From: Thiotrichaceae bacterium
Lineage (GTDB): Bacteria; Pseudomonadota; Gammaproteobacteria; Thiotrichales; Thiotrichaceae
NCBI GenBank assembly: GCA_026989145.1
Contig: JALSJU010000009.1
Coordinates: 1-64,000, forward strand
Length of the DNA: 64,000 bases
Direction of reading: 5' to 3'
Position 1 is the first letter of the stretch. Every line of letters begins with the position of its first letter. Positions 1-9,339 of the stretch are shown here, piece by piece. Below the pieces are notes generated by a model that worked only from the letters and a program-made list of their open reading frames with translations, had not been told where the DNA came from and searched no databases. The position numbers and the translations under genes are program-made.

Positions 1-225
1 TAAGGTAAAAATAGAGAAGAACTAGCGATTGATTTGATGTTTTTTTAACATCCAACTCAATTATCAGAATAAATTGGAAAATGAGATCTCATGCAAAGGT
101 CTCAGTTATAGTTATATTTATATTAGAACCTAGCATGTTTGCATGAGATGTGAACATGCTTGAGTATTATTTCACCCACGACTCGTCGTGATACACCTAT
201 ATAATATATATTTACGGATATAAAA

Positions 226-2178
226 ATGAAAAAGTTCACAAAACACCTCTCAATTAGCCTAACAGCGGCCATATTAAGCGCTTGTGGCGGAACATCAGTT
301 AATCCTTCTAACAATGAAGGGAATACACCACACCCTGAATTTAACAGTAAGAATATAACCCAAACGCCAAGTTACTCCCCTAGTGGTGATATTACTAAAA
401 ATAAACCAAGCTTCTCATGGCTTGCAGTCGCTGGTGCTACTAAATATCAATTCGGTCATGAAGGTACAGAGGATGGTTCGAATTGGCGTGACTATACTGT
501 CACATCAACCGAAGCAGGCTGCCCTAATACGGGTGATACATGCGAATATACGCCAAGTGACTATACAATACCTTTTAACGAAAAAAAGGTCTGGTGGATT
601 CACGCCTTTACCTCTGGTTCATGGAAAGGATGGTCTCGCCCAATTGTATTTACAGTGAAAGACGGAGGCCCTATTTCTACCCCCAATGCTCCTACACCAT
701 TAATGCCAACAGGATTGATCAACACGGTAGCACCTGAATTTACTTGGAAACCTATTAATGGTGCAACAAATTACACACTGGGTTTTGAAAGTCCTAATCT
801 TGCTAATAGCTGGAAAATGCAGAATATCACGGCTGTAGAAGCAAACTGCCAAACTGGTAGTAAGTGTGCTTATACGATAACTGATCCTAATTTTGTCGCA
901 GGCAAAGGATTTACTTGGTGGCTCAAGTCTAAGGTAAATGGTCAGTGGAGTCCTTGGAGTTCTGCTGCTGACTTTAGCTTTGGTCAAACTCAAACAGAAA
1001 AGCCTTTTAAATTTAAAGTAAAAGGATATGTAACTTATACTTCTGGTAATGCAAGTCACCCCCGCCCTATACCCCATATTCATGACAAGTTTGTGATAAA
1101 AACTGATCCTGTCTATAGTTATAATTATAATGTTGACTGTAATGATGATGGTGTGCTGGAAGGAGAAAATATAACGGGTAGTTTTACCTGCCCAGCCCCC
1201 ACATCAGAAGAGAAGACTATAAGTATTTCAGGCTTTTTTCCTCACTTTTATGGTAATCGCACAGAATATTTGACAGAAGTGACACAGTGGGGCACCCAAA
1301 AATGGCTCTCAATGAAGGATTCATTCAGTGAAGCAAGGGATAATTTTCTTACTGCAACTGATATACCAGACTTAAGTCGAGTAAGCAGCATGAGAAACTT
1401 GTTCAAATATGTCAGTGTCAACAACAATACAATATCAATGTGGGACGTGAGTCATGTAAGTGATATGAGAGGCCTATTTGATGGCGCTGGTACGAACGTT
1501 GACATTAGTAGCTGGAATGTAAGTAATGTTACTAGAATGGACAGTATGTTCGCTTACAATGAAACTTTTAACCAAGACATAGGCAACTGGGATGTAAGCA
1601 AGGTCACAGATATGAGCACTATGTTCGTAGGTGCGCATGCTTTTAATCAAAATTTAAATAATTGGAATGTTAGTAATGTAACCGACATGCGCCAGATGTT
1701 TCATCATGCACTAAACTTTAACCAGCCACTATCTAATTGGGACACTGGTAACGTCACTGATATGGGCGCTATGTTCGGAGGCACAAAATTTAATCAAGAT
1801 ATTAGTAACTGGAATGTAAGCAATGTAAAAGAGTTTGTCAGCATGTTCCAGGGTTCGGCATTTAATCAAAGTATTAGTAATTGGGATGTATCGCAAGCAA
1901 CCCGAATGAGCTTTATGTTTGACAATACACCATTTAATCAAGATATAAGTACATGGGATGTGAGCAATGTCACTGATATGCAGGTTATGTTTAGTCATAA
2001 CAATGCTTTTTCCACAAATAACTACAGCCGCTTGCTAACAACATGGATCGGCTTAGATTTACAACGAAACGTTAGATTTGATGCGCCGCTAGCAAAGTAC
2101 AGTGCCTCAGCTGCTAGCGCTAGAAAACGCTTGATTGATAACTTTGGTTGGACAATCAAAGATGCAGGGCAACTATAA
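226..2178 (+). CDS. Surface lipoprotein: lipobox signal peptide, two FnIII-like duplicated domains, and C-terminal BspA/DUF285-type repeats
   Basis: N-terminus MKKFTKHLSISLTAAILSACGG (lipobox). About 8 C-terminal repeats of ~25 aa of the form (I/L)SNW(D/N)VSNVTDM..MF....FNQD. Confidence 0.85.
   Translation: MKKFTKHLSISLTAAILSACGGTSVNPSNNEGNTPHPEFNSKNITQTPSYSPSGDITKNKPSFSWLAVAGATKYQFGHEGTEDGSNWRDYTVTSTEAGCPNTGDTCEYTPSDYTIPFNEKKVWWIHAFTSGSWKGWSRPIVFTVKDGGPISTPNAPTPLMPTGLINTVAPEFTWKPINGATNYTLGFESPNLANSWKMQNITAVEANCQTGSKCAYTITDPNFVAGKGFTWWLKSKVNGQWSPWSSAADFSFGQTQTEKPFKFKVKGYVTYTSGNASHPRPIPHIHDKFVIKTDPVYSYNYNVDCNDDGVLEGENITGSFTCPAPTSEEKTISISGFFPHFYGNRTEYLTEVTQWGTQKWLSMKDSFSEARDNFLTATDIPDLSRVSSMRNLFKYVSVNNNTISMWDVSHVSDMRGLFDGAGTNVDISSWNVSNVTRMDSMFAYNETFNQDIGNWDVSKVTDMSTMFVGAHAFNQNLNNWNVSNVTDMRQMFHHALNFNQPLSNWDTGNVTDMGAMFGGTKFNQDISNWNVSNVKEFVSMFQGSAFNQSISNWDVSQATRMSFMFDNTPFNQDISTWDVSNVTDMQVMFSHNNAFSTNNYSRLLTTWIGLDLQRNVRFDAPLAKYSASAASARKRLIDNFGWTIKDAGQL
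1432..2019 (+). repeat. Tandem ~72-75 bp coding repeats (DUF285/BspA-like, ~8 units)
   Basis: Translated repeats such as ISSWNVSNVTRMDSMFAYNETFNQD / IGNWDVSKVTDMSTMFVGAHAFNQN / LNNWNVSNVTDMRQMFHHALNFNQP. Confidence 0.85.
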
Positions 2179-2265
2179 GTATTTATTATTATGAGTGACT
2201 TTTAAAAAACTGATTAAATTGATTATAATTTAACACAGAAAAACATATCACTATTTTTTAAGAAA

Positions 2266-2299
2266 AACGGCGTAATAGTTACTATTCTATTGCGCCGTT
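2266..2299 (+). terminator. Hairpin terminator-like structure downstream of the DUF285 lipoprotein
   Basis: Stem aacggcgtaatag / ctattgcgccgtt (13 bp, one wobble/mismatch) with 8-nt loop. No long T-run follows. Confidence 0.5.
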
Positions 2300-2377
2300 C
2301 TTCGTTTAAATATTGATGGATTTTGCAAACTATAAATAGCTGGACTTGATCATGTTTTTCTTAAGGAGGTCTCTCAT

Positions 2378-2557
2378 TGTCTATAACAGTACAGTTATAG
2401 TTTTCAGTCTTTCTTTCACGCATTAACGTTCCTTATCTGACACCTTAAAAACAAACCTCTTCACAGTACTGGGGACTTAACTAATTTTAAGTTTTTAATA
2501 CACAGTGATTTTCTATTGATCAATAAAACATCTGTCTAAGTAGTGCAGTTATAGACA
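2378..2557. repeat. Possible small palindromic element with ~15-bp imperfect terminal inverted repeats
   Basis: Left tgtctataacagtac and right gtgcagttatagaca (reverse complement tgtctataactgcac), flanking ~150 bp of non-coding sequence upstream of hflD. Confidence 0.35.
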
Positions 2558-2612
2558 CTATGCGTACCTTATGTGATGATTAGAGCCTAAGATAAAATCA
2601 TTAGGTTTAAAC

Positions 2613-3251
2613 GTGGAATCCAATACTCAAAATAGAACTATTGCACTGGCAGCACTTTTCCAATGTGTAACTGGCGTTAACCAAATTGCGAATACAGGCA
2701 ATGTAGATTCAGACCTGTATAAAACCTGTTTAGCGAGTATTTTAAAAGATAACCCCAAAGATGCCGAAGATTTATATGGCTCATTAGCTGATTTAAAAAC
2801 CGGCCTAAAAACCATGATGTTTCAACTTGGCTCAGGACAAATGACGCCCGATGGAAAGCCTAAAGAGTTAGAATCTACACGTTATGCCTTAGGCTTAATT
2901 CATCTTGAAAACAAATTAAAGAATAATAATGCCATTTTCGAACAACTCATAAACGGTATTAAAGCGACTCAAGAAAAGCTTGAGCATTTTGACATTGAGC
3001 ATGAAAATATTACCGCATCTTTAGCAGAACTTTACGCTAATACCATCAGCAATATTGGCCCTAAGATTATGATTCAAGGGGACCAGAGGCACCTCGCAAA
3101 CCCTAAAAATGCGGCCAAAATTAGAGCATTATTACTTGCGGGTATCCGTGCTGCGCTTTTATGGCGACAAGCAGGTGGCAATCGCTGGAAACTTCTCATA
3201 GAGCGAGGAAAGTTACAACGCCAAGCCGATGCTTTTTTACTGCAACTTTGA
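2613..3251 (+). CDS. hflD: HflD family high-frequency lysogenization protein homolog (GTG start)
   Basis: N-terminal pattern RTIALAALFQCVTGVNQIANTG and LGSGQMTPDGKPKELESTRYALGLIHLENKL typical of HflD. Confidence 0.85.
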   Translation: MESNTQNRTIALAALFQCVTGVNQIANTGNVDSDLYKTCLASILKDNPKDAEDLYGSLADLKTGLKTMMFQLGSGQMTPDGKPKELESTRYALGLIHLENKLKNNNAIFEQLINGIKATQEKLEHFDIEHENITASLAELYANTISNIGPKIMIQGDQRHLANPKNAAKIRALLLAGIRAALLWRQAGGNRWKLLIERGKLQRQADAFLLQL

Positions 3252-3262
3252 CCCCTTCAACG

Positions 3263-3517
3263 ATGAGCGATACTAAAAGTATCTACACGCCCGACCCTGA
3301 AGAACTCATTAAGCTAGCAAACTACCGTATGCCTTTTGGCAAACACAAAGGTACATTACTGATTGATTTACCCGAGCGTTATGTAGTCTGGTTTCATGGT
3401 GTCGGCTTGCCTAAAGGCGAGTTAGGTGAATTATTGGGGATTGTTTATACGATTAAAGTAAATGGCTTAGAGTTTTTGTTTAAGCCATTACGAGACTTGC
3501 AGATAAAAGACCTCTAA
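3263..3517 (+). CDS. DUF3820 family protein
   Basis: In-frame ATG at 3263; MPFGKHKGTLLIDLPERYVVWF...GELGELL motif. The upstream part of ORF 3161-3517 overlaps hflD and is probably not translated. Confidence 0.8.
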   Translation: MSDTKSIYTPDPEELIKLANYRMPFGKHKGTLLIDLPERYVVWFHGVGLPKGELGELLGIVYTIKVNGLEFLFKPLRDLQIKDL

Positions 3518-3757
3518 CTAATTTAACCAACGAATTAATTGTTCGTCATTCACCCATTGATAGCTTTCATTGGCACTACCGCAGCCACCACAACTACTGC
3601 CGCAAGTAGCTCCACGTTCTTGCACCTTACCTTTGTTTATCCAATATTCCACAGCAAGTTTGGCGGCTTCTTTACTTATATCAAAATGATGAGCGACATC
3701 ATCCAATGATGAGTCTCCGCGTTTTTTTATATAATTACGAATTTCGCCCAATTTCAT
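3518..3757 (-). CDS. feoC: FeoC-like transcriptional regulator/ferrous iron transport accessory protein
   Basis: Short winged-helix protein with Cys-rich segment CGSSCGGCG, directly downstream of feoB. Confidence 0.85.
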   Translation of the reverse strand: MKLGEIRNYIKKRGDSSLDDVAHHFDISKEAAKLAVEYWINKGKVQERGATCGSSCGGCGSANESYQWVNDEQLIRWLN

Positions 3758-6159
3758 GGCGAGTCTCCAAAACTTAAAATAGGTTTATTATCAAATGATT
3801 GTTTATTACCAACTACTTTAAAAATATAAAGCGTGATAGCGAGCACCAAAAGCAAAAAAATAATCCATAAAAATGATTGCAACGGATGCCTACTAAACGT
3901 AGCTGCTTGATAAAAAATAACAGCAGTCGCATAAGCTAAACCGGTGCTCCAGCTCACTCCTAATAAAGTCCAACCCTTTCCTGTTTCACGATACATGGCA
4001 CCTGTTGCGGCAACACAAGGAAAATATAACAAAATAAACAAAAGATAGGCAAAAGCGCCAATTTTGCCATCAAAACGTTTATGCATGGCACCGAAGGTAG
4101 AAATATCAACCGCCTGTGATTCTGCGGCTTTAGCCTGAGAATCAATGTCATCAACGACTGAAAAACCTAACGGGTCAAGTAAGCTATCAGCAACATCAAC
4201 TAGATTAGTTGGAATTGTTATTAGTGCATCACTTAGACTTGCGAATAAATTAAAAGGCTTTTTCTGGTCAACGACCGCGTCACCTGTTGGCTTATCAATT
4301 CTTGAATAAAGCGCATCTAAAGTACCCACAACGACTTCTTTTGCCAAAAGACCGGTGATAATTCCGACCGTTGCAGGCCAGTTATCCTGCTCAATTCCCA
4401 TCGGATTAAAGATTGGGGTAACCGCACGTGCTGTGGCACTTAACACAGATTTTTCTGAATTATCATTGCCAAAACTAAAGTCTGTACCCAGTGAATTTGC
4501 AACATTAATTAGTGCAACCACGATGATAATAATTTTTCCTGCACCTTGTATAAAGCCTTTCAATTTACGCCATGTATTTTTAAAAATACTACTTATACTA
4601 GGGATTTGGTAATTAGGAAGCTCCATAAAAAAGTCTTCTGCTTTACCTTTTAACAGTGTTTTACGTAGTATTAACCCTGTCAAAATAGCAAATAAAATGC
4701 CAATCAAATACAAGAGGAAAACAATATTTTGGCCACCAACAGGAAAGAAAGCTGCCGCAAATAAAGCATAAACGGCAAGGCGCGCACCACATGACATAAA
4801 CGGTGACATTAAAACAGTGATAATGCGCTCGCGTTTATTATCTAAGGTTCGTGTTGCCATAATCCCTGGTACATTACAGCCAAAGCCTACAATCAATGGT
4901 ACGAAGGCTTTTCCCGAAATTCCTAGCTTGCGCATGAAATGATCCATCACAAAAGCAGCACGCGCCATATAACCCGATTCTTCTAAAAAGGTTAAAAATA
5001 GAAACAACGCACCAATAATAGGAATAAACGTCGCTACCACTTGAATGCCAGCACCCACGCCGTTAGCTAGTAACGTTACTAGCCACTGTGGCGCACCCCA
5101 ACCGTTGAGTAGTGAACCAATTCCATCAACGAATAAGGCTTGCGCACTCTGATCAAAAAAGTCGATAAAAGCACCGCCGATATTGATACTAAATGTAAAT
5201 AGTAAATACATCATAGCGAGGAATATAGGTACGCCCAACCAGTTACTTAAAACGAAGTTATCAATTTTATCTGAGCGAGTACGGCTTACTTTCCCTTGTT
5301 CTTTTACAACTTTTTTGGCTAACTCGGTGGATTTCTCAAAACGAACTTCCGCCAGTAAAAAATCTAACTCCTCGGATGTTTGTTGTTCAACATTTACTAT
5401 CTGTGCTTGCGCCTCAGCAATTTCATTTTTTTGTAGACTAATTAACGCTTCTACACGCGTCTGTTTAAGTTCTTGCTGGAGTTTACTTAGCGCCTGCTCA
5501 ACAGTTTCATTATACGTTAGCGGTAACGCTTCAAAGTTTTCAAGCGAATCAACCGTATTAATAATTTGACGTTGTAATTGAGTGGCACTTTTTGAGTTAT
5601 CTTTGAGCGACAGTGGAATAACAGGGCAATTTAACTGTTGTGATAGAAGATCAGTATTAATTTTCATGCCGCGTTTTTTAGCTACATCAATCATGTTTAA
5701 ATAAACAATGGTTGGCACACCTAACTCACGTAATTGCAAAGTGAGATATAAGCCACGCTCAATGGTACTGGCATCTAAAATATTAATAAAAATATTATCA
5801 GGACATTCGAGACAATACTTTCTGGCAATGTATTCATCGGTTGACGTGGATGAATAATCTAATGAATATGTACCAGGCAGGTCTGTTACATGAACCCTTT
5901 TCTGGTCGTAAGTGAAGAAACCTTGTTTCTTAGCAACCGTAACCCCTGGCCAATTACCGGTACTTTGATGCGAACCTGTTAGTTTATTAAATAGTGTTGT
6001 TTTCCCAGCATTTGGGTTACCCACAAGGGCTATTTTTAATTGCTCCTTTTCACCATTAGTATCCACAATTGGGCATTCTTGACGGCTATCACCAGTAGCA
6101 CAACATGCTTTAGCCACGATTATGCCCCTCATCTGCAACAACAAGAATATTGTTAGCAA
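3754..6159 (-). CDS. feoB: Ferrous iron transport protein B (likely start at GTG 6117 or ATG 6132)
   Basis: G1 motif GNPNAGKTTLFN, DLPGTYSL, and Fe2+ transporter core with Gate motifs (GFGCNVPGIMATRTL). Confidence 0.97.
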   Translation of the reverse strand: MLTIFLLLQMRGIIVAKACCATGDSRQECPIVDTNGEKEQLKIALVGNPNAGKTTLFNKLTGSHQSTGNWPGVTVAKKQGFFTYDQKRVHVTDLPGTYSLDYSSTSTDEYIARKYCLECPDNIFINILDASTIERGLYLTLQLRELGVPTIVYLNMIDVAKKRGMKINTDLLSQQLNCPVIPLSLKDNSKSATQLQRQIINTVDSLENFEALPLTYNETVEQALSKLQQELKQTRVEALISLQKNEIAEAQAQIVNVEQQTSEELDFLLAEVRFEKSTELAKKVVKEQGKVSRTRSDKIDNFVLSNWLGVPIFLAMMYLLFTFSINIGGAFIDFFDQSAQALFVDGIGSLLNGWGAPQWLVTLLANGVGAGIQVVATFIPIIGALFLFLTFLEESGYMARAAFVMDHFMRKLGISGKAFVPLIVGFGCNVPGIMATRTLDNKRERIITVLMSPFMSCGARLAVYALFAAAFFPVGGQNIVFLLYLIGILFAILTGLILRKTLLKGKAEDFFMELPNYQIPSISSIFKNTWRKLKGFIQGAGKIIIIVVALINVANSLGTDFSFGNDNSEKSVLSATARAVTPIFNPMGIEQDNWPATVGIITGLLAKEVVVGTLDALYSRIDKPTGDAVVDQKKPFNLFASLSDALITIPTNLVDVADSLLDPLGFSVVDDIDSQAKAAESQAVDISTFGAMHKRFDGKIGAFAYLLFILLYFPCVAATGAMYRETGKGWTLLGVSWSTGLAYATAVIFYQAATFSRHPLQSFLWIIFLLLVLAITLYIFKVVGNKQSFDNKPILSFGDSP

Positions 6160-6370
6160 TTGAACGCCCTAAACTAATACGAATATTATTATTGGCTAAC
6201 ACAACATCCCCACTTCGATTGCGTAGGACTTCAAGTGTCGAACCAACCCCTATACCCAAACCCAAAAGTTTCACTTGGGTTTGGGTATCTGATTGGATAT
6301 TTTTCACATGAACTACAGCAGACTCAATTTGAGAGGCTAAAGGGCTAACATTTAACATGGGTTTGCTCAT
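6110..6370 (-). CDS. feoA: Ferrous iron transport protein A (FeoA domain)
   Basis: Small SH3-like FeoA protein upstream of feoB: VKLLGLGIGVGSTLEVLRNRSGDVVL. Confidence 0.92.
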   Translation of the reverse strand: MSKPMLNVSPLASQIESAVVHVKNIQSDTQTQVKLLGLGIGVGSTLEVLRNRSGDVVLANNNIRISLGRSIANNILVVADEGHNRG

Positions 6371-6415
6371 TTCTAAAAAATGTCATAATTTAAGTATAAA
6401 GACAAAAACCCTAAA

Positions 6416-6434
6416 TGCAAATGATTATCGTTTG
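6416..6434. promoter_or_regulatory. Putative Fur box upstream of feoABC
   Basis: gcaaatgattatcgtttgt matches 13/19 of Fur consensus GATAATGATTATCATTATC; located just upstream of feoA. Confidence 0.5.
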
Positions 6435-6504
6435 TGAAAGATAATTTATATCATAAAAGGTCGTATATTCCGGTTAAATGAGTTTTGACAAAATTTTCCT
6501 TAAA

Positions 6505-6555
6505 GGAACTGAACAACTTAGTTCATTTCTGCAAGTTTACAAGACATCAAAGCTA
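6505..6555. repeat. Degenerate half-copy related to intergenic element family A
   Basis: ggaactgaacaacttagttcatttctgcaagtttacaagacatcaa resembles family A terminus gctctgaacaacctagttggattctgcgaatttacaaggcatcaa. Confidence 0.5.
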
Positions 6556-6666
6556 TGAATTCCTGTTACAAGTATGCAGCAAGCCTAAAAGAGAACACAA
6601 AACACAGGTTGTAAATTTAACTAAGACGCCGCCAACTAATAAGAGGCTAAGGCTCTGAGGCAGAAT

Positions 6667-7554
6667 CTATGGGGTTTGATCAAGGATTTCCTTAATAGGA
6701 ATAACTTTATCAAAACCCGCTATCTTAAATCCTTCGCCTACCCACGCATGCCCATAAATAATTTCCCAACTGGCGGGGTATAAACCATCTGGCGTTATAA
6801 ATTTCTGGTACGCTTGTTCAAAGGCTTTTAATTTATTCTTGCCCATTAAGCCTTTGCTTCGTCCACTATGTGTATTTGAAGCGCCAATATTTTTAATATC
6901 TTTCATTAATTGATGAACAGAGCTATACGTCATGGTAATGACTTCCATATCTGTCACAGGATTAATAAACCCTGCTTGTAATAAAGCATCCCCTATCTCA
7001 TGCATATCAGCAAATTTTGAAGTATGTGGCTGTTTATCAACAGATGCCCAACTCTCACGCATTTCTTTAAGTGTGTCAGGGCCAAAGGTACTAAATAACA
7101 ATAAACCGTTTGGTGCTAAGGCAGCATGGAAGCCACTAAAGGTTTTACTTAAGTCATTACTCCATTGCAACATTAAGTTAGATACTATGAAGTCGATGCT
7201 TTCATTCTGAAGTGGCAACTGCTCTGCATCTGCACAAAGCGCTAACATTTTATTCTTTTTAATGTTGAGCCACGTTGTCCAATTCGGCTGATTGTGGTTG
7301 GGCTTCGTAGTTTGATGCAACATATTCAGAGATATATCTAAAGCTATAATTTCTGCTTTTGGAAAGCGCTTTTGTAGGTCATGGGTAATAAACCCTGTAC
7401 CACAGCCTATATCTAAGGCTCTTGCAGGTTGATGTTTAATGTAGTCTAAACGCTCACTAAGCCGAGTCGCAACTTCACGCTGTAACACAGCAGCTGCATC
7501 ATAAGTTTTAGCAGCACGTTCAAAATGTTGACGGGTATTTTTTTTGTCTAGCAT
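6667..7554 (-). CDS. bioC: Malonyl-ACP O-methyltransferase BioC
   Basis: SAM-methyltransferase motif ALDIGCGTGFIT; N-term KKNTRQHFERAAKTYDAAAVLQREV; adjacent bioH. Confidence 0.93.
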   Translation of the reverse strand: MLDKKNTRQHFERAAKTYDAAAVLQREVATRLSERLDYIKHQPARALDIGCGTGFITHDLQKRFPKAEIIALDISLNMLHQTTKPNHNQPNWTTWLNIKKNKMLALCADAEQLPLQNESIDFIVSNLMLQWSNDLSKTFSGFHAALAPNGLLLFSTFGPDTLKEMRESWASVDKQPHTSKFADMHEIGDALLQAGFINPVTDMEVITMTYSSVHQLMKDIKNIGASNTHSGRSKGLMGKNKLKAFEQAYQKFITPDGLYPASWEIIYGHAWVGEGFKIAGFDKVIPIKEILDQTP

Positions 7555-8339
7555 TTGGCAGATGACTCTAGCTTTTTCATAAATTGTTTAAAGCTAGCCA
7601 TAAACTCATTTGGATGTGTCATAAAAGGGGCGTGACCGGTATTATCAAGGAGTGTGATTTGAGCATCTGGGTAAATTAATTTCAAATCATTTATAACACT
7701 TTTCGGAATTAAACGATCACATTCCGCCATTATCCAGTGTTGCGGCACTGTGTGTTTAACGTGACGGAAATCAGCGGTGCTTAAAATAGTTAATCCCGTT
7801 GTTAAAGCCTTATTACTAGCGGGAGTATTAATAACATTTCTTATCAAATCTCGCTGTAGCTGTTTGGTTTTTTTAATACCTAAAAATTGCAACGCTATAA
7901 AACGTTTAATTGTTGCTTCAGGATCTGTTTGCACGTTTTTTGAAAAGTAATCAAGTTGCTCCCTACCCATTGCAAACGGCCAGTTTTCTGCCTGTGAAAA
8001 ACGTGGTGAAGTAGTGATTAAATTTAGTGACAATATTTTATTAGGTATCTGTTGCGCTAAAGCTTGCACGACCAAACCACCTAGTGACCAACCCATTAAG
8101 TGACTTTTAGTCTTAATTAAAGGCAACATTAACGTAACGACTTGCTGTAAAGAAGTTGCCGTCACGGATTTATTTATACCATGTCCTGGTAAATCAACCC
8201 AAGTCACTAGATAGTCTGTTTCGAGTTCAGTCTTTACGGCCTCCCAAACAGAAGAGTTCATCGCCCAGCCATGAAAAGCAATAAGTGGCTCGCCGTGAAC
8301 GTTTCCTTGAGTAACTGTTTTTAATAATGACTCTTTCAT
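7548..8339 (-). CDS. bioH: Pimeloyl-ACP methyl ester carboxylesterase BioH (alpha/beta hydrolase)
   Basis: FHGWAMNSSVW, nucleophile elbow GWSLGG, catalytic GHAPF; overlaps bioC. Confidence 0.92.
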   Translation of the reverse strand: MKESLLKTVTQGNVHGEPLIAFHGWAMNSSVWEAVKTELETDYLVTWVDLPGHGINKSVTATSLQQVVTLMLPLIKTKSHLMGWSLGGLVVQALAQQIPNKILSLNLITTSPRFSQAENWPFAMGREQLDYFSKNVQTDPEATIKRFIALQFLGIKKTKQLQRDLIRNVINTPASNKALTTGLTILSTADFRHVKHTVPQHWIMAECDRLIPKSVINDLKLIYPDAQITLLDNTGHAPFMTHPNEFMASFKQFMKKLESSAKC

Positions 8340-8388
8340 GGGTTATTTGTTAAACTAGGCAACATTATAAAAAATCGACGTTGCTATC

Positions 8389-9000
8389 ATGCCCTACTTT
8401 TTAGTTATTCTCGCCTATTTTATTGGCTCTATTTCAGCTGCCATTATCGCCTGTAGAATCATGGGAAAGGTTGACCCACGAACAGTAGGTTCTCATAACC
8501 CTGGAGCAACCAATGTTTTACGTCATGCCGGGAAAAAGGCCGCTATTTTCACCTTACTAGGTGACTTACTTAAGGGCCTCATTCCTGTGGCTATTGGGCA
8601 TGCACTCGGACTTGATTGGGGTTGGTTAGGCATGATTGGAACCGCTGCATTTTTAGGGCATCTTTACCCTGTGTTTTATGGTTTTAAAGGTGGCAAGGGG
8701 GTTGCTACAGCGCTAGGCGTTTATCTTGGCTTGCAGCCAATTATTGGCTTAGTCATTTTAATAACATGGCTGATAAGCGCACTTTTAATTAATATATCCT
8801 CGTTATCAGCATTGATTGCCACACTACTTGCGCCATTTTATTTTTATTGGGTCACAAAATCGTCGCCACTATTGCTCATTTTACTTTTAATGACCGTATT
8901 CATTTACTGGAGGCACCGCAGTAATATCGCTGAAATTCTAGCTGGCACAGAGGATAAAATTGTCGAGAAAGATGGCAAGGTAACCGAAGGTAAAAGCTAG
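8389..9000 (+). CDS. plsY: Glycerol-3-phosphate acyltransferase PlsY
   Basis: YFIGSISAAIIACRI, GSHNPGATNVLRHAGKKAA, FKGGKGVATALG. Confidence 0.96.
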   Translation: MPYFLVILAYFIGSISAAIIACRIMGKVDPRTVGSHNPGATNVLRHAGKKAAIFTLLGDLLKGLIPVAIGHALGLDWGWLGMIGTAAFLGHLYPVFYGFKGGKGVATALGVYLGLQPIIGLVILITWLISALLINISSLSALIATLLAPFYFYWVTKSSPLLLILLLMTVFIYWRHRSNIAEILAGTEDKIVEKDGKVTEGKS

Positions 9001-9161
9001 GAGCCTATCCGAGAACTAGAAACCTACTGCAAGTCCCACAATCATCATAATTTGAGCTTACCAAAATCGTTAAATAGCGGTGCTATTTGCCTCTTTAGAT
9101 AAACACAACTTATGATAATTCTGTGGTTTTCGCTACGGCTTTGTTCTCGGACAGAGGCTCC
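9000..9161. repeat. Palindromic intergenic element (family D), ~160 bp imperfect inverted repeat
   Basis: Left ggagcctatccgagaac... and right ...gttctcggacagaggctcc (reverse complement ggagcctctgtccgagaac). Internal arms are also partially complementary (atcatcataatttg / acttatgataattct; aaatagc / gctattt). Confidence 0.7.
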
Positions 9162-9292
9162 TGATACATTACCCAATTAACGCATCTATAATATTCATTC
9201 GATAAAGACTATGGTACGTTTAAACTTGTTTTTTATCCAACAATGGGACAAACGACTCCGCCAAAGTAAACGTCGAATAATATGATCTAATT

Positions 9293-9321
9293 AAAATGGA
9301 GACGTTATGCTCCATTTTTTT
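9293..9321 (+). terminator. Intrinsic terminator-like hairpin upstream of recG
   Basis: aaaatggag-acgttatg-ctccattttttta: 9-bp stem followed by T-run. Confidence 0.6.
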
Positions 9322-9339
9322 ATTTATAAACGCTATTTA

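Noticed and set aside
1729-1998. 89-aa antisense ORF in the DUF285 repeats
   Set aside because: Repetitive shadow ORF opposite the repeat-coding strand.
9307-9339. Upstream recG start MLHFFIYKRYLM
   Set aside because: The 9307 ATG lies inside a terminator-like hairpin loop/stem; in-frame ATG at 9340 or a later TTG is more plausible.
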